Counted from the first letter of the stretch, positions 8,884 through 22,116 are shown. The stretch: DNA of 64,000 nucleotides from Aradus depressus (GCA_963662175.1 OY759222.1:2338713-2402712); one strand, 5' to 3'. Notes: generated from the sequence alone by a model not told the origin. Numbers and translations: made by a program.

Positions 8884-10923
8884 ATGAAGAGGACCCCGCC
8901 AGTTGCCTCCAGGAGTCGAGAGCATAAGGATCCCGTGCCAACGCCAGCTCCCTCCCAGGTAAGTGGCGCCACCGCGGGAGGGAGTGGGAGAAGCCTACGC
9001 CCCCCTCCTTGCCTCCAGTCCCCATCCCGTGAGCTGGACCCGGGGAGGGCAGTAGCCCGTCTGCAGCCGGACCAGGGGGCTAATGGACCTGTGGCTACCC
9101 ACCCAGATAAACCCCCATCTGTACATCGCGAACAGACCCCCCCACCCATAAATCACCCCCCATCTAGTTCTCCACCCGCTTCACCCCCCCTTGATTGTAA
9201 AATTACCCCCCCCCCCCCCCCCTTCAAACCCTTCAGCCCTTCAAGCCCTCTACATCCCTTATCAGATCCCCCCCCCTTCCGATTAAACCACCCCCCCCCC
9301 TAGGAAATCTAAAACACCTCTTCTCCCCCCCCCAGCAATCCTGAAACCACGACCCCCGCCCCCCCGTTAAAGAGAACAGCTCCCCCTGCAATGACCACCC
9401 CAACCCTCGCCTTTACCCCCCTCACTCGGGGGAGGAAGAGAGCCCGGAAGGCGACCCCCGAAGAGGCCATCGGCCAGCCAGAGGAGGCCTACTCAATACA
9501 AACGTCGATCACAAACATCGTCGCAAAAAGTAGAGTCAGCCTGGCAGGCCGTGATAAGATCAACCGGGGAGTAGCCAGACTGATCGTAATGATAATGGCA
9601 GCCCAGGAGGTGGCCGAGGCCAGGACTGAGACGGCCAGGATGATGATGGAGGGCCTTACCGCGACTCTCGCGGAGGCCCTCAGGGCCCGTCCGGCCATCC
9701 CCCAGCCCCCGCCCGCCCCCTCCCCCCCCCCCTCCCCCGCCGTCTTCCCTCCCCCTCTTGGAGATTTGAACCAGGGAGGGGTGGGGGATGGCCACGGAAC
9801 GGGGGAGAAAGAAAGGGGAAAGAAGAAGATGAAGAATAAGAAGAACCAAGCGGCCGTGGCACCCACCAGAAAAATCCCCCCGGCTCCAGTCAGGGTTCCC
9901 CCCTCCGTGCCCGCGGTGCGGGGGATGGAAGTGGACGGAACTCCCCCCCAGCCTCGCCCCCCACCACCGCCCCTCATGGAGACAGCGCAACACCCTGCCC
10001 CCCTGGACCCTGTGAACCTGGCCCTTCCGGACCCAGCAGAATGGATCCAGGTGGTGAGGGCCAAGAAGAAGAAGAAAGCCGTCCCTCCAGCCCCTCCAGC
10101 AGCGACAGCCCGGCTGGGACAACGAACGCTACCACCTACCAAGAGGAAGGAAGACGTCCTCCGGCAGCTCGCCACGGCCGGGGAGAGCCAAAATCGCCCT
10201 AAGACGTTCTTGGCCGTGGTCGAGCTGTCCAGCAAGGAGGACTCACGCCCGCTGGCGAACGCTATGGAGCAGGTGACCCCGGGAGAGCTCGGGATCACTA
10301 TGAAAAACAGCAGACCCGCCAGGAGGGGGGGAATCCTCCTGGAGGTGTCCTCGGCCGAAGAACTCGAAGCGCTGACGTCCAATGCTCGACTCCAGGAGTT
10401 GGGCCTAAAGGCGGAGGCGCTGCACAGGAGAAGACCGCGCTTAGCGGTCTTCGACGTGCCCGCGGGTTGGTCGGCCGAGGACCTCACCAGGAGGTTTCAA
10501 GCCCAATTCCCCGACCTCTCCCCCATAGTCCCCATTTATAGGAAGGGCCCCCCCGGCAGATCGACGGTGCGCTGGGTGGTAGAGACCACCCCTGCGACTC
10601 GGAGGGCTCTCGTCACCTCAGGGAGGATCATCCTAGAATGGTACACTTGTGCAGTGCGGGATTGCCTGGATGTAACCAGATGTGGGAGATGCCATGGCTT
10701 CGGCCACCCGGAGAAGCGTTGCCCAAGCAAGGAGGGGGTGTGTGCTTGGTGTGCAATTGTAGGGCACGACAGCTCCAGCTGTAAAAAGAAATCGTTGCCG
10801 CCGAAGTGTTGCAACTGCGGCAGCGGGAAACCGGGCGTGACCCATAGCGCTGGTAGCGCGACATGCCCGTCATACATCCGCGCGCTTGAGAAGCTGGCCT
10901 CGCGCACGGACTATGGCGGGTAG
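8884..10923 (+). CDS. LINE ORF1 (gag-like RNA-binding protein), N-terminus disturbed by poly-C
   Basis: The uninterrupted part runs from ATG 9391 to TAG 10923 (510 residues). It begins with a Pro-rich, charged region, then a central globular region (about residues 290-420), and ends with three Cys/His knuckles: CGRCHGFGHPEKRC near residue 431, CAWCAIVGHDSSSC near 451 and a CCNC-type motif near 473. These bind element RNA in this family. The same frame is open upstream from ATG 8884 to a stop at 9301-9303, with a second stop at 9310-9312. Between them lie long C runs whose length errors would shift the frame. The original start was therefore probably 8884, and translation from 9391 is a fallback. 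The product should form the cytoplasmic ribonucleoprotein with ORF2. Confidence 0.75.
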
Positions 10924-13900
10924 AGTTAGGGAGCGCACCGGAATCCACGTTGTCCAGCACAACATGAATAGGCGTAAGAGAGTGGCGGATGAGTTGCGAG
11001 CACTGGTGTACGATGAGTCCGTCCAGCTCTTGGCTCTACAGGAACCCTATTGTATAGGGAATCGCGTGGCAGGCCTTGGTATAGGCCACAGAGTAATAAC
11101 TGGCGCAAGGAACAACCATCTGTCGCTCCACCATCTGTCCACCAGCCACATTGCTGTGGCCTGTATCAGGCACGCCAACGTCGATTGCTATGTAATCAGC
11201 GGATATTTCCCTCTGTCTGAGCGCATAGACGTGCAATTGGGCCACTTGGACCACGTTCTGGGCGAACTAGCGGGACGCCAAGTCATAGTCATGGTGGACG
11301 CCAATGCCTGGTCTGCATCCTGGGGATCGGTTCGCACCGACCGCCGGGGTGACAGACTAATGGAGTTGATCGCCCGCCATGACCTGTGCATAGTTAATGA
11401 CCAGCATTCTCCGCCCACTTTTCGTGGCCACAATGGAGAATCGCACATCGATGTCACGTTGGTTTCTGGAGAACTATACAGGGCTGTCAGTGGCTGGGAA
11501 GTCCGAGGGGTTACGTCTAGTGACCATGAAGTCCTAGACGTGAGGCTCTTTGACGCCCGGCTAACGACAGTCAGGTCTAGGGACCCTCGCTTTGCAACTC
11601 GCAAAGCGATACCGGAAGCCTTCGTGGCCGCCGCTGCTGCCTACTCCTGTGACGAGGAATGGGAAGGTCTCAGGGGTTCCGACCCGGTAGACCAGGTTGA
11701 GGAGGGCGTCGATAGGCTCAGTAATATTTTACTGAGAGCTGCCGACGAAACCATCCCCAAGAAGGTCGACCGGTTGAGGAAAGTCCCCTGGTGGAGTGAA
11801 GACCTCACCCTCGCCAAGAGGGCCGTTTATCGTGCCAGGAGGCGGTACCAGCGGTGCCGAGACCAACTCCATCGGGTTATTCGCAGGGAAGAGTACCGGC
11901 AGCTCAGCGAGGCCTACGGTCGGAGCATCGAAGCCGCCAAGAGAACCAGCTGGAGGAGGTTTGTTGAAGACGAGTCCAGCAAAAACCCATGGGGGATTCC
12001 CTATCGGGTCGCCACTGGGAGGCTTAAGGCAGTCGCCCCGGTGGCTTCAATCAGGGATGGCATGCAGTATGCCTTGTCCCTGGAGGAGGCCGGCGGGATG
12101 TACCTAAGCCAGGCCTTCCCGGAAGACGACCCGGCAGGGGATACACCCACTCAACAAAACATCAGGTGTGCTGCCCGTGACTTGCCGAACACGGAGGATG
12201 CCCCTGACTGGGACGAGCTAGACCTGACCCTGGTGATTGGGAGGCAGAAGAGTGGCGGCGCTCCTGGGAGCGATCTCATGGACGCGGCCATAATCAAGAA
12301 AGCCTACCCGGTCATTAAGACAGACCTACTCTACTTGTACAATGCCTGCCTAAGGCGAGGCCACTTCCCTAGTGCTTGGAAGCGGGCCATGGTGTGCACG
12401 TTTGTCAAGCCTGGGGATAGGGACCTTTCCTTGGCAGGCAGCTACAGACCGATCAGCCTTCTGTCTCTGTTCGGGAAGATACTGGAGGGACTCGTTCTCG
12501 ACAGAATCCGCACCCAGGTATACGCCTTCGTATCCCCTAGGCAATATGGTTGCTTGAGGGGCAGGTCAACAGAGGACGCGTTGATAACGCTGAGGTCGGA
12601 TGTCGAAGGGACCAGAGGCAAATATGCCCTCTGTATCTTCTTTGACATCGCGGCGGCGTTCGACTGCGCCTGGTGGCCTGCCATCCTCACGCGACTGCGT
12701 GCAATGGGACCGCCTAGGAATATATTTGGGCTGATATCCAGCTTCCTTGACGGCCGTTCTGCGACTGTGAGCCAGCTGTATGCTAGCACATCGGTGAACA
12801 TCACCAGAGGATGCCCCCAGGGCTCAGTCCTAGGACCAACACTCTGGAACATACTCTTTGATGGACTGCTCCGTGAGCTCGAGAGTCGTGAATATAAGGC
12901 TATTGCCTATGTTGACGATCTCGCAATCACGGTGCACGCTGATAGCCGGGCAGCTCTGACCCGCGTAGCCCAAGCCGCCATCGACTTCGTCGACAGCTGG
13001 TGCTGCGCCAACAAGCTGAACCTCTCACCAAGCAGGACTACGGCCCTGCTGATGAGAGGGAAAACCGACGCCCGCCACCCCTTCTCCTTGAGGATCCGGG
13101 GGATGCGCGTTGAGTTCCCGGAGGCGGTCACATACCTAGGTGTGAGACTGGGTCCGGGCTTCAGCGCGACTCCCCACGCTGTTGCCATCAAGAAAAGGAC
13201 CAATGCCACCTTCAACGCTCTGAGCCGCCTAGCTCGCGCAACATGGGGCCTCGACTACTCAGCGTGTAGAACAATCTACACGGGGGTATTCGAGGCTATA
13301 GCACGGTACGCTGCTGCAAGGTGGTGGTATCGCCCCACCAAGCAGCAGAGAACGAGACTGCTACAGGCCCAAAGAGCCGCCCTGCTGAGAGTCACAAAGG
13401 CCTATCGTACTGTCTCCACGGCAGCGCTACAGGTGCTGGCGGGAGCTCCGCCCATAGACTTGGTCTTGGACGGGGCGGTCGCCTCGTACTATTGTAGACG
13501 CAATTTGCCCCTGAGAGCAGATATAGATGAGCCCTTGCGCCTCGCCCTGTAGGGTGAGCTACGTAGACAGAACGGACCAGAGCGTTGCAGGGACATGGTC
13601 CAAGACTGGATAATGAACAAGTGGCAACAGCGATGGTCGCGCTCCTCCGATGGCCGAACGACATTTGCGTACATCCCCGACGTCCAGGTCCGCCTGCGCT
13701 CCACTTGGGTACAACCCGATCACTGGACATCCCAGGTACTATCAGGTCACGGCGACTTCAACTCCAAACTCTTCTTCTTCACGAGGAAGGATAGCCCAAA
13801 CTGCTCGTGTGGCGGCATCGAGACTGCAGAACACGTGGTCCTCGATTGCCCGCTGTACGACAGGTCTAGGATGGAGTTGATCCGCGCGACAGGATCATAT

Positions 13901-13996
13901 CTGGGATTGAGCCTGCCGGAGTTGATGACGGAGTCGAACTATCCGGCGTTCGGCCGGTTTGTCACCTCCTGGCGGGAACAGAAAAAGCCCGCTTGA
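10913..13996 (+). pseudogene. LINE ORF2: APE endonuclease and reverse transcriptase, one premature TAG
   Basis: The N-terminal endonuclease shows the APE residues in order: VVQHN, LQEPY, VMVDANAWSASW, SHIDVTL and TSSDHEVLD. RT motifs follow: SYRPISLLSLFGKILE, FFDIAAAFDCAWW, GCPQGSVLGPTLW and the catalytic AYVDDLAI. The frame stops at TAG 13550-13552, but the same frame resumes and ends at 13996 with the R1-type terminal zinc motif CSCGGIETAEHVVLDC. Sister copies have a Glu codon at the stop, so it is a nonsense mutation. ATG 10913 overlaps the ORF1 stop (ATGGCGGGTAG, 11 nt) and suits termination-reinitiation better than the in-frame ATG at 10886. The enzyme would nick target DNA and reverse-transcribe element RNA in place. 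Confidence 0.9.
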
Positions 13997-14308
13997 CCCG
14001 GCGCCGGGGGCGATTGACGGGCTGCGGCCCGATGTCTACCCCCGGCGACCGCGATGTAGTAGCAGCCCCCACTCCAAGATCCTGAGCTCTCTCGGCGCCA
14101 TCTGGCAGCCGCAACACAAGAGGGTCTGGGAGCGCCAGTTTGTCCCGCAAGGGACCAGAGGCTGTCGCCCCCAGACACCCACAGCAACAAATAAATAAAT
14201 AAATTTAGCATAACCATGTCATGTATCCTCATTCCCCGACGAAAAAACGGGCCGGGTGATTAACCGGAGCACCCGAGAAAAAAAAAAAGAAGAAGAGAGG
14301 AGGTGGTG

Positions 14309-15129
14309 ATCTGTCGCCTCCGTATCGACCACACTCGGCTCACCCACGGACATTTGATGGCCAGTGAACCCCCTCCTCTCGGTCTTACGTTATTACGAAT
14401 CTGCTACCGTTTATTATGAAATTAATAAAAAATTAATATAAATGCGATTTCTGGCGTTTTTACATGTATAAGGTCGGACAGATCGTAATAAAAAAAAATA
14501 AAGAAGTCAGACAAGTTACATAAATTTATATATATTTGCTACTTACAATTGACCACAGGGCAACAGCTCACACAGAGGAACAATAAAGAAACTGGATATA
14601 AATAAAATGAACAGACTGTGCTTTTACAAGAATTTACAATAACAAGGTAATAGTGAGTGAGACTGAATAACTATATCAACTATATCTGACTGACTATATA
14701 TGGCTCTAACTCTGACTATATGTGACTGACTATATCTATGAGTGACTATCTCTATGAGTGACTATATGGGAACTATATATAGCGCCATCGAATGTTCTGG
14801 ACCTATGTTCCAAAAGGTCTATACATAACCTGACTTTTCTATATCTACAGGTATTTATCTTTACATATTATTTTTACCATATCTTACTATATATATTTAT
14901 CATGATTACACCATACATAATTTCACAATTCTTATATAGAAAATATATTAAAGTATACGTTATAGAAGCCATTGCTTCTAGAATGTTCCATTTAGTCTAT
15001 TTGTTCTATAAGCTTCTTATTTGGGTCCATGAAGTTCTAAACAATTTTAACATTCTCTATCTACATTATATTATACAACATTATATCAATACATCGTTAT
15101 TTATTATTTTCTACATAAAATATCCCCCT
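14309..15129. other. AT-rich spacer, no gene seen
   Basis: A simple-sequence stretch at 14640-14775 repeats variants of TGACTATAT and TGAGTGACTATCT. The 125-residue frame at 14758-15135 is low-complexity (Ile/Tyr/Phe-rich) and does not look coding. Confidence 0.6.
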
Positions 15130-15709
15130 TGTTAATAAATAACATAGACTAGATTTTGAAAAATGATATAATTATATTTCATTTCAAATACAAGGGCCAG
15201 TCGGCGTAGTTAAAAGGAAAAAACAAAAATAAACAAAGTTAACTCTCCTGATGTGGAGGGGTGAATGTGGAAGATGGGCTGATGAACTGATCTCCAAACA
15301 AGGCCGAGAAGATCTGGGAGTAGGCTGAGGACGCCGTCACACCAGATGAGCCAAGTACCAGACTTCAGAGGTCCACGGAAAGGCGATCCGGATTGACGAG
15401 AGAAAGTCGGCGGGTTGGTGGCCTTGAGAAGTGCCCTAATGTCAACAGGCTGAAGGACCATGGAAGACTATCTGTCCAACACTGACCAGCGGTCATAAAA
15501 CGAACTATTCCCCACTCCCCCACATTCATAGGCTCCTCCCACAAATTGTTAATATGATGTAATATAAACATAAGAATAAATTACATGAGTAATATTGACC
15601 ATAGTTATTATGATAATAATATTAATAATTATTAGAATAATTAATGAAAGAAAACTTAAGAAAAAATACCTCTACAAAAATCAAAAATTAATTAAATGTT
15701 GCGCTAACA
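15130..15709 (-). repeat. 3' LTR of the BEL/Pao element
   Basis: 580 bp with TGTT...AACA ends, matching 21537-22116. On the element's strand a short G-rich tract just inside it (complement of about 15710-15725) is the candidate polypurine primer. Confidence 0.95.
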
Positions 15710-15751
15710 TAACCGCCCACCAAATTTTATATGAAAAAAAATTTAAAGAAA

Positions 15752-18700
15752 TTACTTCTCTGAGTCACCCGATTGGGGAATCAGTGGCACACACTTAGAT
15801 AGGGGACGTTTAAAAATACCCTTAAGAGTATGAACATTTACAACCCTAACAATTCCGTCGGGACCTGGGAAGACGTCAGTTATTCTTCCGCGAGGCCATT
15901 GAGCAGGTGAGGAATGTTTGTCCCAAAGAAGAACCAAATCACCGACATGAGGATGGTAAGTAGTTCTAAACCATTTTGGTCGTTGTTGGAGAGTTGTAAG
16001 ATATTCATTCCTCCATCGTTGCCAATAGTGTTGAACTCTTTGTTGTACGAGTTGCCATCTGGTGAGTCGATTCTCAGGACTGTCCGTAAAGTCGACTTCT
16101 GGTCTCGTTGTTAGAGCTGTCCCAATCAAGAAATGACCTGGAGTAAGAATGTCTAGATCAGTAGGATCTGATGTTAAGGCACAAAGAGGTCTTGAGTTTA
16201 GAATCGCTTCAATCCTTGCGAACAAGGTGGTGAGCTCTTCGAAAGTGAAAGCTGTATCATTGAGAACGCGTTTAAAATGATTCTTCACGCACTTGACGCC
16301 GGCTTCCCAGATACCTCCGAAATTGGGTGAGTAAGGAGGGTTAAAAACCCATTCCACACCTCTCGTCAGTAGATGGGAAGACAAATCCTCTTGGACAGAA
16401 TTTTTATGTAACCATTTCTGCATGTCAGAGAGATGCCTTGCCGCTCCGACAAAGTTGCTGCCACAATCTGACAGAATTTTAGTAGGGAGCCCTCTACGTG
16501 AAATGAATCTATCGAGCGTGGCCATGAAGGACGCTGTCGAAAGATCAGATACCAGTTCCAAATGAAGAGCCTTAGTAGTCATACATACAAACAGACATAA
16601 ATATGATTTGCTAACAGGCGCATTTCTTCTCCGAGACTCCCTGATAGAAAATGGGCCGGCAAAATCGACGCCAACATTAATAAAAGTTCGGCCAGCTTCA
16701 AAACGACACGTAGGCAAACTGCCCATCAGAGCCTCAGCTGGTTTTGCTGAAAACTTATAACAAATGTCACATCTAAATAACTCTTGTCTGATTAAACGCC
16801 TTGCTGAGAGGATCCAGAAACGTTGACGTATCAAGGCATGGAGTTGATTTAGACCAGCATGCAAATACAAGTGGTGATAGTGACGTATTATAAGTCTAGA
16901 GAGGTGGGAATGATGAGGTAGGATGATAGGGTGCTTCATACCTTCAGGAAGAGGTGATTGTTGAAGACGACCGCCCACCCTCAAAAGTCCCAAGGGATCC
17001 AAGAATGGAGTCAGACCTCGGAGATTAGTGGAGGCATAATCCTCGTCGCCACTGTGTATAGCGTTAGGTAAATAACAATTTTGGATAAGACGGATACAGG
17101 TTGTCTCCGCCGCGTTCAATTCTCTTAATGTCAAAGGTCCACACAGATTGGAGTTGCGGGCATTCTGGATGAATCGCCGCACATACGAAACCGTCCTGAG
17201 AAGCTTCATAAATGATGAGAAGTTTTCGATCCACGACACAAGGTCAAGGACGACCTTTGAACTGAGAGTAGCAATTATACCGCCCCTAAGCTCGGGCAAA
17301 ACTGTTGTCCGGCTACAAAATCTTTCGATCTTTGGCCAGTCATGGACGGGAAGTTGTAGCCAAGACGGTCCGTTCCACCATAGATCACTACGTAAAATCT
17401 GAGATGGGCGGAGACCCCGTGAGGCAGCGTCAGCTGGATTGTCCAATGTGCCCACGTGACGCCAGGACACCTCAGGAATTAACTGTAAAATTTCTACAAT
17501 ACGGTTGGCCACAAAGGTTTTCAATAAATGAGGTGGAGTATGTAGCCAACCTAACACAATAGCGGAATCCGTAAAGAAGAATATTTGATTTATCGAAATT
17601 CTATCTCGAAATTTTTTCAGAGAGCTGAATAATTTTGCAAGAAGAAGAGCACCACAAAGCTCAAGCCTTGGGATAGAGAGCGGTTTTATAGGAGCCAGCT
17701 TAGATTTTGCTTTCAAGAGAAAAATTTGAACATTGTCATCCGTTACCGTTCTAATATAAATGATGGCCGAGAATCCCTTCTCTGAAGCGTCGCAGAAACC
17801 GACGAACTGGCAATCGTTACTGTGTTTCGCCGGGATGAAACGTGATAAACGGATGGACACCAATTGGGGAACTTCCATCATGAAATTTTCCTAGTCAAGT
17901 TTGACCTCAGTTGGCAGAGGATCGTCCCAGCCGAGGCCTAATTTCCAAATATTTTGCAACATAAGCTTGGCCAAAAATATCACCGGTGTTAAATAACCTA
18001 GAGGATCGAAGATACGCGCAATTGCAGATAGAACACCACGTTTAGTGCACTGAGGACGTGGGGTGGTGATATTATATGAGAACTCATCTGACTGAGCATT
18101 CCACTGGACCCCTAACACCTTAAAAACACAATCTTCTCCCTTCGAAAGTGAAATAGACCTTTCATGAAACTTCTCTGGAACTGCCTTGAGCACACTCTCT
18201 GAATTGCTGGCCCACTTACGAAGCTCGAAATTACCCTTCATGAGTAAATCAATTAGTTGTTGTTGAAGGCTGAGGGCTTCATCGATACTTGATGCCCCAG
18301 TTATGATATCATCCATATATACGTCCTCGCGTAACACTTTGGACGCATGGATGAAATGATGACCTTCATCCAGAGTGAGTTGTTTAAGAACGCGAAGAGC
18401 CAAGTAGGGGGAGCAGGACATCCCGTAAGTCAAGGTGCACAATTCATATTCTTTAACGTCATCAGCAGGATCCGATCTCCAGTAAATATGTTGATAAAGA
18501 CGATCCGGTTCATTGATAAGTATTTGGCGGTACATCTTACAGATATCCGTCACAAACACAATGCGATGAAGTCTAAAATTAAGCATGATGTCCGCAATAT
18601 CAAGTTGAAGTTTCGGTCCAACAAAAAGATGTTGATTTAGAGAGCCGGTAGAAATCGACGACGACATGGACGCATCAAAGACCGCTCTCAACTTAGTTGT

Positions 18701-20980
18701 TGAGCTAGTCTCTTTTAAAATGCCATGATGGGGAATTATGTATTTCCCAGGAGAGGAAGCGATTTCCATGTGTCCCAGAGAGAGATACTCTTCCATAAAA
18801 GTGATATATTCCCGTCTCAGTGTGGGATTTCTCAACAATTTCTTTTCCAAATTGTAGAACCGCTTCAACGCTTGCGATCTTGAATCACTTAATAATGGTG
18901 AAGGAGATTTAAATGGAAGAGCAACAACGTACCTCCCTGAAGTCAAACGACGATGAGTCCGGGCAAAATGTTCTTCGCAAAGTTCCTCTTCCGGATCGGT
19001 CACAACTCCAATGCTAGGTTCCTCCAATTCCCAGAATCGTTCAAGTTGACGGTGAATAAAGGGAATCGTCGTGAGGGTCAAAACCGATGGCCTGGGGAAG
19101 GACTCAAAATCAACTGAATAGGCACCAGTAACAATCCAGCCAAGAGATGTTTTAATGGTGGCTAAATCTGTACCGATAATAGGGATGGGTCTACCTTCCA
19201 ATATTTTATAGTAAATATCGGCACCTAAAAGGCAGTCGATAGGACGAGGCAGTCCAAAATTCAAATCGGCTAATTTGATCGAAGGGTTAATTTTTCTGAT
19301 TATAATTTCCGGAACTGCAATAGATGGAAGATCCGACGTTATTTTGGTGACAACTGTGGCGCGGACACCTAGTAGAGGGGCTTTACGATGAATAGATTTC
19401 ATCTCAAAAAATGTAGTTCCTAAGGACGGAACACTAAGGTCCCCGACAGAACTTATCTGATGGGAATCATTCGCCACCGTCAAGCGGAGTCGCCGTGCAC
19501 AGTCTGAAGTCACCAATGAGGATTGAGCTCCCGAATCAATGAGAGCACGAACGGGATGAAAACATCCTAGAACATCTGTTATGAAAACAGTAGCAGTACT
19601 AAGAAGTATTTGTTGAGCTGGAACATCAAAAGAATTACCACGAAAGGTAAGAATCGATTTCGAAGTTCCTGAAGGCGTCCCCATAGATGGAGGCCTAGTA
19701 TCTTCAACGAGGGTGTTTGTTGAAAAATGAAGTAAGGAATGGTGAAGAGATTGGCAAATGAGACATCTAATTTTAAATTTGCATTCGTCGGTAGTATGAC
19801 CAGAAGTTAAATGATATTTACATCCCTTGAAGGTTTTTACAAAGTGGAAGCGTTGCGACGGCGACAGATTCAAAAAATTGGGACATTTGGTCAAATCATG
19901 ACCAGACAATTTACAGTATGGACACTTTGAAGTGCGCACATCCGATGGTTTCGAAGCTCTCTTGGTCGTCAAAAACACAGAAGAAGATTTATTATGGGAC
20001 TTCGTTGCCTTCGGGCAAGACGACTTACCGGGTTTGCTGGAAGACAGCTTCAGAATTTGCTGTCTGTCTCTGACAAACTCCAGAAGATCGTTGCATCGCG
20101 GAAATTCTTCCTTAACATGCTTGGATTCGAACATTTCCCTTGTTCTCTGGTCCAGACATTGAATAGCAAGATGAAACAAGATAAATTCCGCTTCATGAGG
20201 AATTTTTAGAAGTTGAAAAGCTTCCATACTGTCACCCACATGAGATAAAAATAATTTATAATTTTCGGAAACCTCTGGGTGAGATTTAAATGAGAGAAGT
20301 TTGTCCAAGAAGGCTGTAGCTAAGAAACGCTTCTTATCGTAGCGAGCCATCAAAGTCTTCCAGGCTAGGTCATAATTAGCCTCCGTCACAGGTATGGACT
20401 TTAAAAGGGATCGAGCCTCACCATTCAGACTAGAAATTAAATAATAAAATTTATCAGTTTTAGACAGTGTCGGTTCATCGTGAATTAAAGAAATGAAAAC
20501 ATCTTTGAAATGCGGCCAATCTGTCAATTCGCCTGAAAAATTTGGAATATTAATTTTTGGGAGGCGCGACCTGGTGTCGTTGATAACAGAAATATTTTGA
20601 GTTGGAGTAGCTGCTCGTTCTCGAGCTGGCCTGGGAGGCGGACAAAGCTCCATATGAATCATAAGGATCTCATAGATATAACGTTTCGAGTTCGATAAAA
20701 TCAAAGAATCTCTATCCGTAGGATAATCCTCGCCTTTCTGAGCATTTACAAAGTATGTTTCCAACGCTTCATTGGTAAAGTTTAATTCACTTCGAAGATT
20801 TGAAAGATCGGAGAACATCGCTTGAAATAGATTCGTTTGACTGTTATCTACCTTAGCTGCACGGCCTTGTTCTCGAATAGATTTAATATCTTGACATAAA
20901 GAATAAAGTTTGCGTCTTAATATTATTGTCCGAGAATCGGAGAAAGCAGCAACATTAACATCCGCTTCCTCACTTGCCAT
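15752..20980 (-). pseudogene. BEL/Pao gag-pol polyprotein with a single in-frame TAG
   Basis: I place the start at Met 20980 (MASEEADVN); the frame is open to 21097, but those residues are hydrophobic and AT-coded. Order: gag (SGELTDWPHFKDVFISLIHD), Cys/His region (CPYCKLSGHDLTKC, CLICQSLHH), aspartic protease (RALIDSGAQSSLV), RT (FVTDICKMYRQI; catalytic YMDD), then the amber at 17891-17893. The same frame continues through RNase H (FCDASEKGFSAI), the integrase zinc-binding segment, the catalytic core (GVDFAGPF, LSDCGSNFVGA, NFGGIWEAG) and the C-terminal domain that reads WPRGRITDVFPG. The TAG lies between RT and RNase H, where other BEL polyproteins are continuous, so it is probably a recent nonsense mutation and not programmed read-through. 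All other catalytic residues I can see are present. Confidence 0.92.
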
Positions 20981-21510
20981 GATTAAAAGAAAATGAAAAT
21001 TGAAAATGAAACGAAGTATTTCTAAGAAAATGAAATTAAAATAATAAATATATCTGAAGTTGAAATTAACAAAAGAAGCTAGAGTGAATATAAACAAACA
21101 TTGAACCTTCTAGTAGAATCAAAACAAATACAAGAACCTAAATGAGTGCCACTGAAAATATTAGGTTGAAAAAATATATATTTATGTATTTTAACACAAG
21201 AAAATGATAGACTATAAACTATTTAAAAAATAGATTATAATATAAGAAGAGTCTATCAACATAAAAATAAAAATAGAAATCCACTGATTAATGGATAGAA
21301 GAATGTTATTTACCTTGATATGACCTATTTCCAGATCATAATAATAACATCTGATTACTGTCATAAATGATAACACGAAGGTTATAGGCAGGTATGTGGT
21401 GCGCAATAACAAGAAAATAGCTAGATGTACAAAAATAGGATTAAATCCAAAGTAGGATTAGAATACATCTTTGAACAAAATTCAAATACATATTTTAACA
21501 AATATATATG

Positions 21511-21530
21511 TTCCTGGCCGGAATCACCAA
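21511..21530 (-). other. Primer-binding site of the BEL/Pao element (candidate)
   Basis: On the element's strand, six bases after the 5' LTR, the sequence begins TTGGTGATTCCGG. TGG pairing with a tRNA 3' CCA is expected of a minus-strand primer site. I could not assign the tRNA. Confidence 0.55.
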
Positions 21531-21536
21531 ATTCTA

Positions 21537-22116
21537 TGTTAATAAATAACATAGACTAGATTTTGAAAAATGATATAATTATATTTCATTTCAAATACAA
21601 GGGCCAGTCGGCGTAGTTAAAAGGAAAAAACAAAAATAAACAAAGTTAACTCTCCTGATGTGGAGGGGTGAATGTGGAAGATGGGCTGATGAACTGATCT
21701 CCAAACAAGGCCGAGAAGATCTGGGAGTAGGCTGAGGACGCCGTCACACCAGATGAGCCAAGTACCAGACTTCAGAGGTCCACGGAAAGGCGATCCGGAT
21801 TGACGAGAGAAAGTCGGCGGGTTGGTGGCCTTGAGAAGTGCCCTAATGTCAACAGGCTGAAGGACCATGGAAGACTATCTGTCCAACACTGACCAGCGGT
21901 CATAAAACGAACTATTCCCCACTCCCCCACATTCATAGGCTCCTCCCACAAATTGTTAATATGATGTAATATAAACATAAGAATAAATTACATGAGTAAT
22001 ATTGACCATAGTTATTATGATAATAATATTAATAATTATTAGAATAATTAATGAAAGAAAACTTAAGAAAAAATACCTCTACAAAAATCAAAAATTAATT
22101 AAATGTTGCGCTAACA
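21537..22116 (-). repeat. 5' LTR of the BEL/Pao element
   Basis: 580 bp, same ends and length as the LTR at 15130-15709. It should hold the promoter for the minus-strand gag-pol. Confidence 0.95.

Larger units (their letters stand above)
8607..14287 (+). mobile_element. R1/SART-like LINE, nearly full length
   Basis: Two overlapping ORFs have the order and motifs of R1-clade non-LTR retrotransposons. The 3' UTR runs from 13997 to an A-rich end at about 14277-14290. A purine-rich 21-mer at 8586-8606 recurs with two differences at 14288-14308. Taken as a target duplication, it sets the element at about 5.7 kb; because the motif is low complexity, the 5' boundary is tentative. GC content is far above the flanking DNA. 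The related but distinct copies at 2566, 59421 and 60775 show that this clade has been active here. Confidence 0.8.
15130..22116 (-). mobile_element. BEL/Pao LTR retrotransposon, apparently recent
   Basis: Two 580-bp direct repeats (15130-15709 and 21537-22116) start TGTT and end AACA. They are flanked by the 5-bp duplication CCCCT (15125-15129 and 22117-22121). Between them a single minus-strand gag-pol frame has BEL/Pao domain order (gag, protease, RT, RNase H, integrase) and no env. The LTRs look virtually identical by eye, which means little time since insertion. The element is 6,987 bp. Confidence 0.97.

Noticed and set aside
9489..10487. 332-residue minus-strand ORF
   Set aside because: Antisense shadow of LINE ORF1 in GC-rich DNA; its composition (Ser/Gly/Phe runs) mirrors the Pro/Lys-rich sense frame.
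14758..15135. 125-residue ORF
   Set aside because: Low-complexity Ile/Tyr/Phe translation of AT-rich DNA running into an LTR.
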